DNA of 64,000 nt from JANQOZ01 sp045106555 (GTDB taxonomy: Bacteria > Pseudomonadota > Gammaproteobacteria > Xanthomonadales > SZUA-38). Of the stretch, positions 33,070-41,936 are shown piece after piece. The position numbers were made by a program, and so were the translations under genes. The stretch covers positions 1 through 64,000 of the forward strand of contig JBGCET010000035.1 of assembly GCA_045106555.1 (NCBI GenBank), written 5' to 3'. Every line of letters starts with the position of its first letter. Position 1 is the first letter of the stretch. The notes under the pieces are model-generated. The model was not told the DNA's origin and made no database searches. It was given only the letters and a program-made list of their open reading frames with translations.

Positions 33070-35142
33070 TTATTGAAGACTGCGCAACAGCGCCTGAATA
33101 TTCCGGTTAGTGGGAAACGCCGACGCCAACTGCTGGGCGGTGGTACGGGCGGACTCCAGCTGACCCGCGTCCCGTTGCAGGGTGGCTAGCGCCCAACCAA
33201 TGTCAAAGTCATCGGGAAAACGTTCACGGGCCTTCGCCATCAGCGGCAACGCAGCAACAGCGTGGCCCGTTGAATTGAGCGCAATGGCGTAGACGTAGAT
33301 GAATCGAGAATTGTCGGGTGCCAGACTCGAGGCCGTTTTTAACGCGCCCAAAGCGTCTGGAATACGTTTTTGACGAACCAGGAACAAGCCATAAGCGTGA
33401 TGGGCTAAAGCCATCCCAGGCAGCACTCTCAGCGCGAGTTGGTAAGCATCCTCGGCGGCGTCAACATTGCCGGAGCGAGATTCAAGGTCTGCCAGTGCCA
33501 GCGCATTGCCTGGCAAAAAACCGTTGGAACGAAGACTGACTCTTGCTTCATTCAGGGCGCCACGTAACGCCAGCGAACGCTCCATCGACAGCCGATTCTC
33601 GTCAGCTGCCAGCGCATTTGCTGCCTGGATCCGTACCGCCAGGATCGGGTCGGTCAGCAGCGGGCTGGCGAGCGCGACGCGGCTGGCCGGAGCAAGGGAA
33701 GTCACAGAACGTAAGGCGCCAATGCGCAGCAGCGGATTGGGGTCGACTAGGTGCAGCTCCATGACCTGGGTGGACATGACGCGGGCATCCAACATCGTGA
33801 GTGCGGTTGCCCGCACAATGTCTGGTGTTTGCGTATCACTGGCAACAGCAGCCAATCGCGCGTTGGCCCCTGGGGCGCCTGACCGTGCAGCAGCAAAAGC
33901 GCTGCCGAAGTGATCAGGTCGAGTGCCTGCGCCTGGTATTGCAAAGCTGTGATCTCGCCGGTTGTCAACGCCCATATAGGTGCGGCTTTTCATATGGCAC
34001 TCCACACAGTTTCCCGCGGTTTCTGCCTGCGAAGACCCATGGTCCAGTTGGCCAAATCGGGCCGGCAGGTGGCATTGGGCACAGACGCCATTGGGGTTTG
34101 CCGGCGTTTTCAGTAGGGTGCTGTGGGGGTTGTGGCAATCGCTGCAGGTCACACCGGCCTGATACATGCGGCTTTGCAGGAATGACCCGTAGACGTAAAC
34201 TTCATCCCGAATCTGGCCGTCATCAAAGTACAGGTTGGCCTCCAGTAATGCGGGCTGATGGGTGTTGGTGAGAGGCTCGCCAAAGCGGTAATCCACACTG
34301 AGGGTACTACGCCTGGCATGACATCGGCCGCAGGCTTCCACTTGTTTAGGTGAGGCTGCGGGGAGGGAGCGCTGGGCGATTGCGGTATCAGCGTTCATGA
34401 GCCATTGAGCCTGGCCCCGGTCGTTCAGCGACAGGGCAAGGCCCAGGTCAGGCCGGAATTTTTCGGTCCGTGCCTGAGTCACGTGATCTGAGCCGGGTCC
34501 ATGGCACCCCTCGCAGCCCACAGACACCTCCGAAAACGTTGTGTCAAAGGTGTTTTCGACGGGGTCGTAGTTCACCTTAAGGTTTGTCGAGTGACACTCG
34601 GCACACATCCCGTTCCAGTTAAACATGGGGCCGGCCCAATGCAGCTCATCGCCCGCCGGCGTGGTCTCATCCAGCAGAAGATCAAACCAGCGTTGTCCGC
34701 CCTGATCGGCGGTCCGGCTGTCCCAAGCCACGGTTAGGGCCTGTTTGCGTCCACCCGCGGTATCCACCAGATACTGTTGCAGCGGATACACGCCAAAGGT
34801 GTGGGTGATGGTAAATGTCTTTGGTTCTCCGGCAGTGTCGAACGTTCTGATCTGGTATTGCCCGCCGTTGGTTTTGAAGTGAATCTCACCGGCGGAACTT
34901 TCGAAGGAATGATTGGCAAAGTTACCTAAAACGGATTGAGGTGTGGCCACCTGCATCGCTAACTGATGATGGGAGCCTTGCCATTGCTCGTACGCATCGC
35001 TATGACACTCCCCACAAACTTCGCTGGTAACAAATTCCGCCGCCCACCCGCTGATGGGGCCAGCCAGTGCAAGTAGCCAAACCGCTAGCCATCGAGCTTT
35101 TCCCGGGAGTATTGTCTTACGCAAACTTATCGATAGCCTCAA
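33070..35142 (-). CDS. Seven-heme c-type cytochrome with HEAT/TPR C-terminal half
   Basis: A periplasmic electron-transfer protein of about 690 residues. After a signal peptide (WLAVWLLALAGPISGWA) there are seven CxxCH heme motifs: CGECH, CAECH, CEGCH, CGRCH, CSDCH, CAQCH and CVECH, all within the first 400 residues. The C-terminal part has HEAT-like (NPLLRIGALRSVTSLAP) and TPR repeats (AYQLALRVLPGMALAHHAYG, ALKTASSLAPDNSRF). The arrangement matches a group of multiheme c cytochromes with TPR repeats often annotated as putative nitrite or sulfite reductases; the reaction is unknown. Starts are TTG codons at 35142 or 35124, both within the end of the DsbA gene (26- or 8-base overlap), so translation is probably coupled. 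No ATG comes before the first heme site. Confidence 0.82.
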   Translation of the reverse strand: MRLSISLRKTILPGKARWLAVWLLALAGPISGWAAEFVTSEVCGECHSDAYEQWQGSHHQLAMQVATPQSVLGNFANHSFESSAGEIHFKTNGGQYQIRTFDTAGEPKTFTITHTFGVYPLQQYLVDTAGGRKQALTVAWDSRTADQGGQRWFDLLLDETTPAGDELHWAGPMFNWNGMCAECHSTNLKVNYDPVENTFDTTFSEVSVGCEGCHGPGSDHVTQARTEKFRPDLGLALSLNDRGQAQWLMNADTAIAQRSLPAASPKQVEACGRCHARRSTLSVDYRFGEPLTNTHQPALLEANLYFDDGQIRDEVYVYGSFLQSRMYQAGVTCSDCHNPHSTLLKTPANPNGVCAQCHLPARFGQLDHGSSQAETAGNCVECHMKSRTYMGVDNRRDHSFAIPGAGTRPDHFGSAFAAARSGAPGANARLAAVASDTQTPDIVRATALTMLDARVMSTQVMELHLVDPNPLLRIGALRSVTSLAPASRVALASPLLTDPILAVRIQAANALAADENRLSMERSLALRGALNEARVSLRSNGFLPGNALALADLESRSGNVDAAEDAYQLALRVLPGMALAHHAYGLFLVRQKRIPDALGALKTASSLAPDNSRFIYVYAIALNSTGHAVAALPLMAKARERFPDDFDIGWALATLQRDAGQLESARTTAQQLASAFPTNRNIQALLRSLQ

Positions 35143-35746
35143 TCAGCGCCTCTGGCGGCTGGGCGCCAACCAGCGCCGCCTTGCCGTCAAAGATAATGGT
35201 CGGGACGCCGGTTACGCCCATTTGCCGGTATTGCTCATCGATCTTGCGTACCTCGCTCAAATCGCCTTCAAGAATCGATCGACAAACCTCTTCGCTGATG
35301 CCGCAGCCTGCTGACAGTTTAACCAGCGTGTCGTCATCGCCGATATCGACCGCCGATACAAAAAATCCCTCAAGGATGTTTTCCTTCAGTTGATTTTGTC
35401 GTTCCCATTGGCCATCCAGGTGGTGCAGCAGGGTGTGGGATTTGAGCGTATTGGGTTGACGGGTGATGGCGTCAAAGGCAAATGCCAAGCCCAGACTGGC
35501 GCCGACCTCTCTTAGCTGTTCCACCATTCCTGCCAGGCGGTCGCTGTTACCGAACTTCTGTTTCCAGTGAGTTTCCCGATCCACACCTTCCAGCGGCATG
35601 TCCGGGTTGAGCTGAAACGGTTGCCAGCGACAGTCCACTGCCACCTCCGGGCGCGCAGCCAATGCGGCCTCCAGATGACGTTTGCCAACAAAACACCAGG
35701 GACACACGGTGTCGGAGACGATGTCGATTCGTAGCGGCTTGGTCAT
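35117..35746 (-). CDS. DsbA-family (FrnE-like) thioredoxin-fold oxidoreductase
   Basis: A 209-residue cytoplasmic protein with the redox motif CPWC at residues 15-18 (DIVSDTVCPWCFVGKRHLE) and the cis-Pro loop GVTGVPTII of the thioredoxin fold, with a helical insertion between. FrnE-like proteins act as disulfide isomerases or oxidoreductases in the cytoplasm, some in stress resistance or polyketide pathways. I use the ATG at 35746; the frame extends to 35785. It overlaps the start of the multiheme cytochrome gene and is probably in one operon with it. As it has no signal peptide, a role in maturing that cytochrome is not obvious. Confidence 0.85.
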   Translation of the reverse strand: MTKPLRIDIVSDTVCPWCFVGKRHLEAALAARPEVAVDCRWQPFQLNPDMPLEGVDRETHWKQKFGNSDRLAGMVEQLREVGASLGLAFAFDAITRQPNTLKSHTLLHHLDGQWERQNQLKENILEGFFVSAVDIGDDDTLVKLSAGCGISEEVCRSILEGDLSEVRKIDEQYRQMGVTGVPTIIFDGKAALVGAQPPEALIEAIDKFA

Positions 35747-35944
35747 ATTCTGCTCACGGTAGGTTCTTCGGCAGTTTGGTGGCAAATCGTTTCAAAGGCA
35801 AAAGTTGCATGCCTATTTGTGTATACCCAAATTCGCCTGGTGCACGTTTGGGCAAACCCTGGTTCTCCTCACGGCATGGCCGACAGGGCCGGCCGAACCC
35901 TACCATTTGACGCAAATGACCCAATCCCCTTTGAGGTGCGCTGA

Positions 35945-38230
35945 ATGTCACACAAATTACTGAAAACCCCGTTACCTGCGTGCGTGGCGCTGGCGCTAAG
36001 TATGCCGGCAGCCGCTCAGCTGGAAGAGATTGTTGTGACCGCGCAAAAGCGCGAGGAAGGGTTGCAGGATACGGCCATTGCCGTCACCGCCTTTACCGCT
36101 GGAGCGATCGAGAACAAAAATATCGTTGATATCTCTGAGTTGGCAAACTTCACACCTAACCTGGTGTTTGATACGACCTCCCCGGTGAGCGGCCTGTCGT
36201 CTGGTGCGGTGATCTTTATCCGCGGCATTGGCAATACCGATTTCAGTCTGACTACCGACCCGGGTGTGGGCACCTACGTAGACGGTGTCTATCTGTCCCG
36301 CTCTGCCGGCGGCGTTTTTGACGTGTTGGATATCGAGCGCATTGAGGTCCTTCGGGGTCCCCAGGGGACGTTGTTTGGCCGTAACACCATTGGTGGCGCG
36401 ATGAGCATCACCTCGCGCAAGCCGGGCCGGGAACTCAGTGGCAGCCTCTCTGCAACCGCCGGCAATTTTTCGCGCTTTGACGTGCGGGGGTCGCTGGATG
36501 TGCCCGTTTCAGAAAAGCTGCTCACCAGTTTTGTGTTTTCCCGAAAATCCGCCGACGGCTATGTGGATCGGGTGCTCGCCGGTGGTGAGCTGGGTGACCA
36601 GGATCGGATCGCGTTTCGTGCCAAAGCCGTGTACGAAGCCACCGACAATCTCGACTTCCAGTTGACTTACGATTACACAAAAATTGATGAGAACAGTGCA
36701 GCGTCAGTCATCCTCGGGTTCACGCCGGGTGCCAGCACCATTGGTTACGATCTGTTCCGCGCAGCGTTTGCTCCAGACCTTCCGCCGGTGACAGACTTCT
36801 TGCGTAACCCTGAAGATGACGTCAGCTTTACTGATGGACCTACCGGCACTGACCTTGATTTGAACGGTGTATCGTTCAGCGCAACCTATACAGCCGATAG
36901 CTGGGCGCTGAAGTACATAGGCGGATTTCGCGATACCGACGGATCGTTCAACCGCGACCCTGATAACACCCCGATCGCCATCACCCACACCTTTAATCCT
37001 GAGTATGAGCATGAACAAACCAGCCACGAGCTGCAGTTGACAGGCAACATCGGCGATCGACTGCAATACATCGCTGGTGCCTACTTTTTTGAGGAAGACG
37101 GCACCGACAACGTGTTTGTGCCCATATTTCTTCCCAACGTTGACGACCCGGCCAATCCCTTTGGGTTTCCCGCAGCGGTGAATAACTTTGCCACCGTAGA
37201 CAACTCCAGCGACGCGTTTTTTCTGCAGGGCACCTATGACATAACCGATACCGTTTCGGTGACAGCAGGCATTCGTAAAACCGATGACGACAAAGGTTTT
37301 CGCTACACCCAGTACATCGCAGCCGATATCGACGGCAATCCGTTGCCAGTGCCGCTGTCGGCGGTCGACGAAAACGGCAACCTGACCCCAGGGTTAATTC
37401 CTATCGTCGGAAACGGTAGCGGCAATGAAACCATTTCCTTTGACGAGACCACCGTTCGCCTTGGCCTGGACTGGGCATTTCAAGACAATGCGTTGGTCTA
37501 CTACAACTACTCAGAAGGTTTTAAGAGTGGCGGCTTTGTCCTGCGCTACGTTGAGGCCCGACCGGCGCCGCTGACCTTCGACCCTGAGTTTGTTGAGTCC
37601 CATGAGATTGGTTTGAAATGGCAGGGTTTTGATGACCGCGTAAGAGTCAATACGGCGATTTTTTCCATGGACTATCAGGATGCCCAGGTGACGTTTTTCG
37701 ACAACCTGGGCGGACCCATTACGGCGAACGCCGGCAGCGTAGACATAACCGGCTTGGAGTTAGAGGTTACCGCTCTGGTGACAGATAACCTGCTGCTGGA
37801 GCTGGCTTACGGATACACCGACGCAGAATATCAGTCGATTCGACCTATCGGGGGGCTGTCACTAACCATTGATGAAACCGCCAGCCTGGTGAATACGCCA
37901 GAAAACTCGCTGCAGCTGGGCGCTGAATACTCCTGGCTGCTGTCCGGTGGCGGCGATCTGACACTCCGAGGTGACTATATTTACACCGACGATATTTTCA
38001 ACGATTCACAAAACTCACCGTTTCTGTTCCAAGATGCCTACGACATGGTCAACCTGGCGCTGTCCTACACGGCTAGCGATGAACGTTGGAGCCTCACCGG
38101 GTTCGTCAAGAACGCCACTGACGAGCGATTTATTACCAGTGGAGATTCCAATTTCGGTTTGGGCTTTCACGAAGGTAACCTGAATCGACCGCGAGAATAC
38201 GGCCTGCGTCTGAACTACAACTTTAACTGA
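35945..38230 (+). CDS. TonB-dependent receptor of the nitrilase/aldoxime cluster
   Basis: A 761-residue outer-membrane receptor. GAGGTG precedes the ATG by about 7 bases. The signal peptide ends at AAA-Q (ALALSMPAAAQ), followed by the TonB-box-like EEIVVTAQKREE. The plug carries DIERIEVLRGPQGTLFGRNTIGGA and the barrel ends in YGLRLNYNFN. It is followed after 11 bases by a nitrilase gene and then an AraC regulator and aldoxime dehydratase on the same strand. The likely role is uptake of the aldoxime or nitrile substrate or of a larger natural product that carries it; ligand is inference only. Confidence 0.9.
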   Translation: MSHKLLKTPLPACVALALSMPAAAQLEEIVVTAQKREEGLQDTAIAVTAFTAGAIENKNIVDISELANFTPNLVFDTTSPVSGLSSGAVIFIRGIGNTDFSLTTDPGVGTYVDGVYLSRSAGGVFDVLDIERIEVLRGPQGTLFGRNTIGGAMSITSRKPGRELSGSLSATAGNFSRFDVRGSLDVPVSEKLLTSFVFSRKSADGYVDRVLAGGELGDQDRIAFRAKAVYEATDNLDFQLTYDYTKIDENSAASVILGFTPGASTIGYDLFRAAFAPDLPPVTDFLRNPEDDVSFTDGPTGTDLDLNGVSFSATYTADSWALKYIGGFRDTDGSFNRDPDNTPIAITHTFNPEYEHEQTSHELQLTGNIGDRLQYIAGAYFFEEDGTDNVFVPIFLPNVDDPANPFGFPAAVNNFATVDNSSDAFFLQGTYDITDTVSVTAGIRKTDDDKGFRYTQYIAADIDGNPLPVPLSAVDENGNLTPGLIPIVGNGSGNETISFDETTVRLGLDWAFQDNALVYYNYSEGFKSGGFVLRYVEARPAPLTFDPEFVESHEIGLKWQGFDDRVRVNTAIFSMDYQDAQVTFFDNLGGPITANAGSVDITGLELEVTALVTDNLLLELAYGYTDAEYQSIRPIGGLSLTIDETASLVNTPENSLQLGAEYSWLLSGGGDLTLRGDYIYTDDIFNDSQNSPFLFQDAYDMVNLALSYTASDERWSLTGFVKNATDERFITSGDSNFGLGFHEGNLNRPREYGLRLNYNFN

Positions 38231-38241
38231 GGAATTCGTGC

Positions 38242-39270
38242 ATGAGTGACCAACCCCAACTGGTGAAAGCCGCCGCGGTACAGGCAGCGCCTGCGTTCAT
38301 GGACCTCAAGGCGTCGGTGGAAAAAACGTGCGACTACATCGCAATGGCAGCGGGACAGGGCTGTGACCTTGTGGCCTTTCCCGAGACCTGGATTCCCGGT
38401 TATCCCTGGTACATTTGGCTCAATGCCACTGCCCTGAACATGAAATATTTTGGTCAGTACCACGCCAACTCCCTGGCCATTGGCAGCGATGAATACGAGA
38501 CCATTGCTCAGTGTGCCAAGCAACACAACATTTACGTGTCGTTGGGCGCGAGCGAGCGCGACCATGGCTCTTTGTATATCGCCCAGTTTCTGTTCGGCCG
38601 CGACGGGCAAACGCTGGCCACCCGCCGCAAACTCAAACCCACCCACATGGAGCGCACGGTGTATGGCGATGGCGACGGTTCAGATCTCAAAGTAACCGAA
38701 ACCGATATTGGCAATATTGGGCAACTGGCCTGCTGGGAGCATCTTCAGCCCTTAAATCGGTACGCCATGTTCAGCCTGCATGAACAAATTCACGTGGGTG
38801 CCTGGCCCTCGTTTAGCATGTATCCCGAGGCGCATGCGTTGGGGCCAGTAGTGAATACTGCGGCATCATTGACCTACGCGGTGGAGGGAAGTTGTTTTGT
38901 TGTTGCCCCTTGCGGCGTGATCTCCCAGGAAATGGTGGACGCCCTGGTAGAAAACGAAACCCACGCTGCGCTCATGAAAAAAGGCGGCGGTCACGCGCGG
39001 ATATACGCTCCTGACGGCAGTGCTATGGGAGCCAATATTGACCCGGAAGAAGAGGGGCTGGTGGTGGCTGACCTGGACTTAAGCGCCATTACCATTGCCA
39101 AGTGCTTTGCTGACCCGGTGGGGCACTACTCCCGACCGGACGCCACCGCTTTACTGTGGAATCAGCAGCCGATGACGCCCACTCGCCCTATGGCCGGTGC
39201 CCTACGCGTTGCCAGTCAGACAGACAACGGCGAGGATTGTCCGGCGGACGGCGACAGCGGTGCCGAGTAG
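38242..39270 (+). CDS. Nitrilase (aliphatic/aryl nitrilase family)
   Basis: A 342-residue carbon-nitrogen hydrolase that turns a nitrile directly into carboxylic acid and ammonia. The catalytic triad is visible: Glu48 in FPETWIPGYPWYIW, Lys130 in RRKLKPTHMER, and Cys164 in GQLACWEHLQPL. The surrounding ACWEH and the MERTVYGDGDG segment are typical of true nitrilases rather than amidases. Length matches the family. It lies 11 bases after the TonB receptor and 13 bases before the AraC gene. Its place next to an aldoxime dehydratase makes it the second step of an aldoxime-nitrile-acid pathway. Confidence 0.92.
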   Translation: MSDQPQLVKAAAVQAAPAFMDLKASVEKTCDYIAMAAGQGCDLVAFPETWIPGYPWYIWLNATALNMKYFGQYHANSLAIGSDEYETIAQCAKQHNIYVSLGASERDHGSLYIAQFLFGRDGQTLATRRKLKPTHMERTVYGDGDGSDLKVTETDIGNIGQLACWEHLQPLNRYAMFSLHEQIHVGAWPSFSMYPEAHALGPVVNTAASLTYAVEGSCFVVAPCGVISQEMVDALVENETHAALMKKGGGHARIYAPDGSAMGANIDPEEEGLVVADLDLSAITIAKCFADPVGHYSRPDATALLWNQQPMTPTRPMAGALRVASQTDNGEDCPADGDSGAE

Positions 39271-39283
39271 CTCCCCGCTGGCG

Positions 39284-40294
39284 ATGAACCGGGTTCAAGC
39301 ATACGATGAGTCTATGAAATTTGTGATTCGCAACGGTTACCAGAAGGACGTTGACGACCTTAAGGGCATGTCCCGTTGGGAATACTGGTGCGATGTGGTT
39401 AATCACGAGTTTGTGAATCTGGACTGCTCGGCAATCCCCGGTCAGGACAAAAGTGATTTCAGCGGAACGCTGCGAGGGGGGCTGGGCGTTGGTCAGGTCA
39501 ATTTTTCTGAGGTGGTGGCTATGCCTCAATTTGTTCAGCGATCGCGGCAACGGATTGCCCGCGCGACCAAAGACGATTTTCTCATCAGCTTCCAGCTGGA
39601 ACGCGAATGCGTGGTGCGCCAATCGGGCCGCGAAGCGCTGCTAAAACCCGGTAGTTTTGCGCTCTACGACAGCGCGTCGGAATACTCTCTGGCGTTTGCT
39701 CGCCCATTCCACCAGTTCGTTTTGCAGATGCCCCGAGATGTGTTGTCTCGGCATCTGATGGAGCCTGAGAAGTATACCGCCATTCCCATCAGCGCCAATG
39801 AAGGAATGGGGCTGATACTGAAGAACTTTCTTTACTCCCTGGTGGGCGAACTCAGCGCTACCGACGAACCGATCAACGACCAGCTGTCCGACAATCTGGT
39901 CAACATGATTGCGCTAACCTTCAGTTCAACGGTCATCACCAGCAAATTGATTGAGACCGACTGCGTCAAAGAAGCGCTGATGCGAAGGTTGCGTCAGTTC
40001 ATCGACAACAATCTGTTCGACCCCCGATTGAATAACGCGCGCATTGCGGAATCTCAGAACATCAGTGTGCGCTACCTCTACAAGCTGTTCTCCGGTGAAG
40101 CTGAATCCGTTCACGAGATGATCATGCGCAAGCGGCTGGAGGCTTCCAGGGCGATATTGATGGATGAGCACACGCGTAGGCCCTCCATCGAAAGCCTGGC
40201 ACATCACGTAGGTTTTGCCAGTGCCGCCCATTTTTCCCGAGCCTTCAAAAAGCGCTTCGGCGCCAGTCCCAGCGACGTATCGCCTCAGGCATGA
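39284..40294 (+). CDS. AraC-family regulator of the aldoxime/nitrile operon
   Basis: A regulator of about 336 residues. The N-terminal half is the AraC_binding_2-type sensor (WEYWCDVVNHEFVNLDC, FLISFQLERECVVRQSGREALLKPGSFALYDS). The C-terminal helix-turn-helix pair reads ARIAESQNISVRYLYKLFSGEA and SLAHHVGFASAAHFSRAFKKRFGASPSD. AraC regulators of this type control nitrilase or nitrile-metabolism genes in other bacteria. Start is uncertain: ATG at 39284 follows the nitrilase stop by 13 bases, ATG at 39314 is an alternative, and the frame is open back into the nitrilase gene. It is the natural candidate for sensing the aldoxime or nitrile and activating the cluster. Confidence 0.88.
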   Translation: MNRVQAYDESMKFVIRNGYQKDVDDLKGMSRWEYWCDVVNHEFVNLDCSAIPGQDKSDFSGTLRGGLGVGQVNFSEVVAMPQFVQRSRQRIARATKDDFLISFQLERECVVRQSGREALLKPGSFALYDSASEYSLAFARPFHQFVLQMPRDVLSRHLMEPEKYTAIPISANEGMGLILKNFLYSLVGELSATDEPINDQLSDNLVNMIALTFSSTVITSKLIETDCVKEALMRRLRQFIDNNLFDPRLNNARIAESQNISVRYLYKLFSGEAESVHEMIMRKRLEASRAILMDEHTRRPSIESLAHHVGFASAAHFSRAFKKRFGASPSDVSPQA

Positions 40295-40331
40295 AAAGGC
40301 GTGTTCAATCCGCAATTCACAGGGTAAGACC

Positions 40332-41372
40332 ATGACGCAAAGTACTACCGGTAATCGCACCTACTCGCTGAAGATGCCCGACGGCTGGGAGCCGCCTTAT
40401 CCGTCGTTCATGTCCGAATTTGACGACAATAGAACGACGGTGGTGATGTGCTTGATGGGGTGCCAATACGATGAGGGCCATCGTCCCGACGCGCTGGCTC
40501 TGGTTCAACAGCTGAGAGCGCTGATGCTGGAATTTGGCCAGGCGGCCTATGTGGACTTATCCGAATGTGAGGCCGACAGTGCAGGGCGACGGCAACTCGT
40601 GGCCACGGGCTATTGGTTTGAACCCGAACCTTTGCGCCGTTTGTTTGAGTCTGAGGGGTTTACTCAAACTTGGGGTGCCCATACCCAGGCGGATCTTCCT
40701 TATGGCGTGTTTCGTGAGGTATTCAACTTTCCCATGAGTCGGTTCGAGACCCTGCATTCCGGTCCGGATCATCTGGTGGGTATTGCCAATGTGCGCGACG
40801 GCATTACCGAGCCTATTCCCCGCCATGCCTATTGGGGCAGCATGCGCGATCGAATACCGGACGCAGCCATTGACCGGTTTGAGGCCAACGAGCGCGTCCA
40901 GGTGCTGGATCAAGATGCTCACAGCGTGACCATTCGGCCTAACGTGAATCTGGCCATTATCCGCTCTGGCCAGGACATCACTGACGCGGTGGACGAGGAA
41001 CGCGCTCAGTACTCCAACGATGTTGAGCCAACCCTGGTTAACGGCATGAACTTTCTGCGCGACGAAGGCGAGGAGGTGAAGTGTTATGACTGCCGATTTT
41101 TCCGCTTTGTCGATGAGCACGGGGAACCGTCAGACCATACGTACGGCTATGCGTATTTTCAGTCGCTTGAGGAGCTGGAAAAGTGGGCTGAGCATCATCC
41201 CTCTCACAACGCCATCTTTGGTTCTTTCTTAGAGTTTGCACCCAAGTATGGCGAGGACATGCGCTCACGGTTTTGGCACGAAGTCGCGGTGCTGCCGGCA
41301 GACGATCAGTTTGCTCAGTATGTGAACTGCGCCGAGGGCACCGGGCTGTTGGGTGGCCTGAACCCCCGATAG
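40332..41372 (+). CDS. oxd: Aldoxime dehydratase (heme enzyme)
   Basis: A 346-residue cytoplasmic heme protein that removes water from an aldoxime to give the nitrile. It follows the family throughout (PPYPSFMSEF near the start, HAYWGSMRDRIPD, RSGQDI, then the C-terminal core). His292 in HPSHNAIFG corresponds to the proximal heme ligand, and His316 in RFWHEVAVL to the distal catalytic His of characterised Oxd enzymes; Ser212 and an Arg in SMRDR match the substrate-positioning residues. The ATG at 40332 has AGGGTAAG upstream. It stands 37 bases after the AraC gene, making receptor, nitrilase, regulator and dehydratase one directional block. Aliphatic or aryl preference cannot be told. Confidence 0.9.
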   Translation: MTQSTTGNRTYSLKMPDGWEPPYPSFMSEFDDNRTTVVMCLMGCQYDEGHRPDALALVQQLRALMLEFGQAAYVDLSECEADSAGRRQLVATGYWFEPEPLRRLFESEGFTQTWGAHTQADLPYGVFREVFNFPMSRFETLHSGPDHLVGIANVRDGITEPIPRHAYWGSMRDRIPDAAIDRFEANERVQVLDQDAHSVTIRPNVNLAIIRSGQDITDAVDEERAQYSNDVEPTLVNGMNFLRDEGEEVKCYDCRFFRFVDEHGEPSDHTYGYAYFQSLEELEKWAEHHPSHNAIFGSFLEFAPKYGEDMRSRFWHEVAVLPADDQFAQYVNCAEGTGLLGGLNPR

Positions 41373-41404
41373 CCAGCCGATAGCGCTCGCAGTATCATAA
41401 AAAA

Positions 41405-41914
41405 ATGATTGAGACTGAACGCCTGATTCTTCGCCCGGTAGATCCAGACAAAGATTTTGATGGCTGGGCCAAAGCCATGGCCGATGCCAACACCATGAAG
41501 TACCTTGGGTCCGCGCCGTTGGATCGGGCCAAGGCCTGGCGCAATATGGCGATGGTGATGGGTCACTGGCAAATTCGCGGTTTCGGGTTTTTCTCTGTAG
41601 AAGAAAAAACCACTGGCGATTGGGTTGGCCGAGTCGGGCCATGGTATCCAGTGGGCTGGCCGAAAGCCGAAGTAGGCTGGCTCACCTCACCAGAACATCT
41701 GCGGCGAGGTTTCGCGGCAGAAGCGGCCAAGGCCAGCATTCAGTATGCGTTTGGCGAGTTAGGCTGGCCCGAGGTGACGCATGTCATTTTGGATGGCAAC
41801 GTCGCCAGCGTTTCGGTGGCGGAGAAAGTCGGGTCGCGGTACATTCAAACGCTGCAAGGATTACCTGGCGTCACCGATACCCCGGTGCACGTGTACGGGC
41901 AGCAACGCCCGTAA
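41405..41914 (+). CDS. GNAT-family N-acetyltransferase (RimJ/RimL-like)
   Basis: A 169-residue acetyltransferase of the RimJ/RimL type. It has TERLILRPVDPDKDFDGW at the start, WVGRVGPWYPVGWPKAEVGW in the core, and the acetyl-CoA loop in HLRRGFAAEAAKASIQYAF (an RRGFA variant of the R/Q-x-x-G-x-A signature). AEKVGSRYI follows near the end. Substrate unknown. It lies 32 bases after oxd and may be the last gene of that transcript, but need not be functionally linked. Confidence 0.83.
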   Translation: MIETERLILRPVDPDKDFDGWAKAMADANTMKYLGSAPLDRAKAWRNMAMVMGHWQIRGFGFFSVEEKTTGDWVGRVGPWYPVGWPKAEVGWLTSPEHLRRGFAAEAAKASIQYAFGELGWPEVTHVILDGNVASVSVAEKVGSRYIQTLQGLPGVTDTPVHVYGQQRP

Positions 41915-41936
41915 TTCCTAGCAGCGCTTAGAATCT

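Noticed and set aside
35747..35944. AraC-type direct repeats upstream of the TonB receptor of the nitrilase cluster
   Set aside because: GCCTATTTGTG and GCCTGGTGCACG around 35812-35855 are vaguely alike, but too different to name as half-sites without comparison to relatives.
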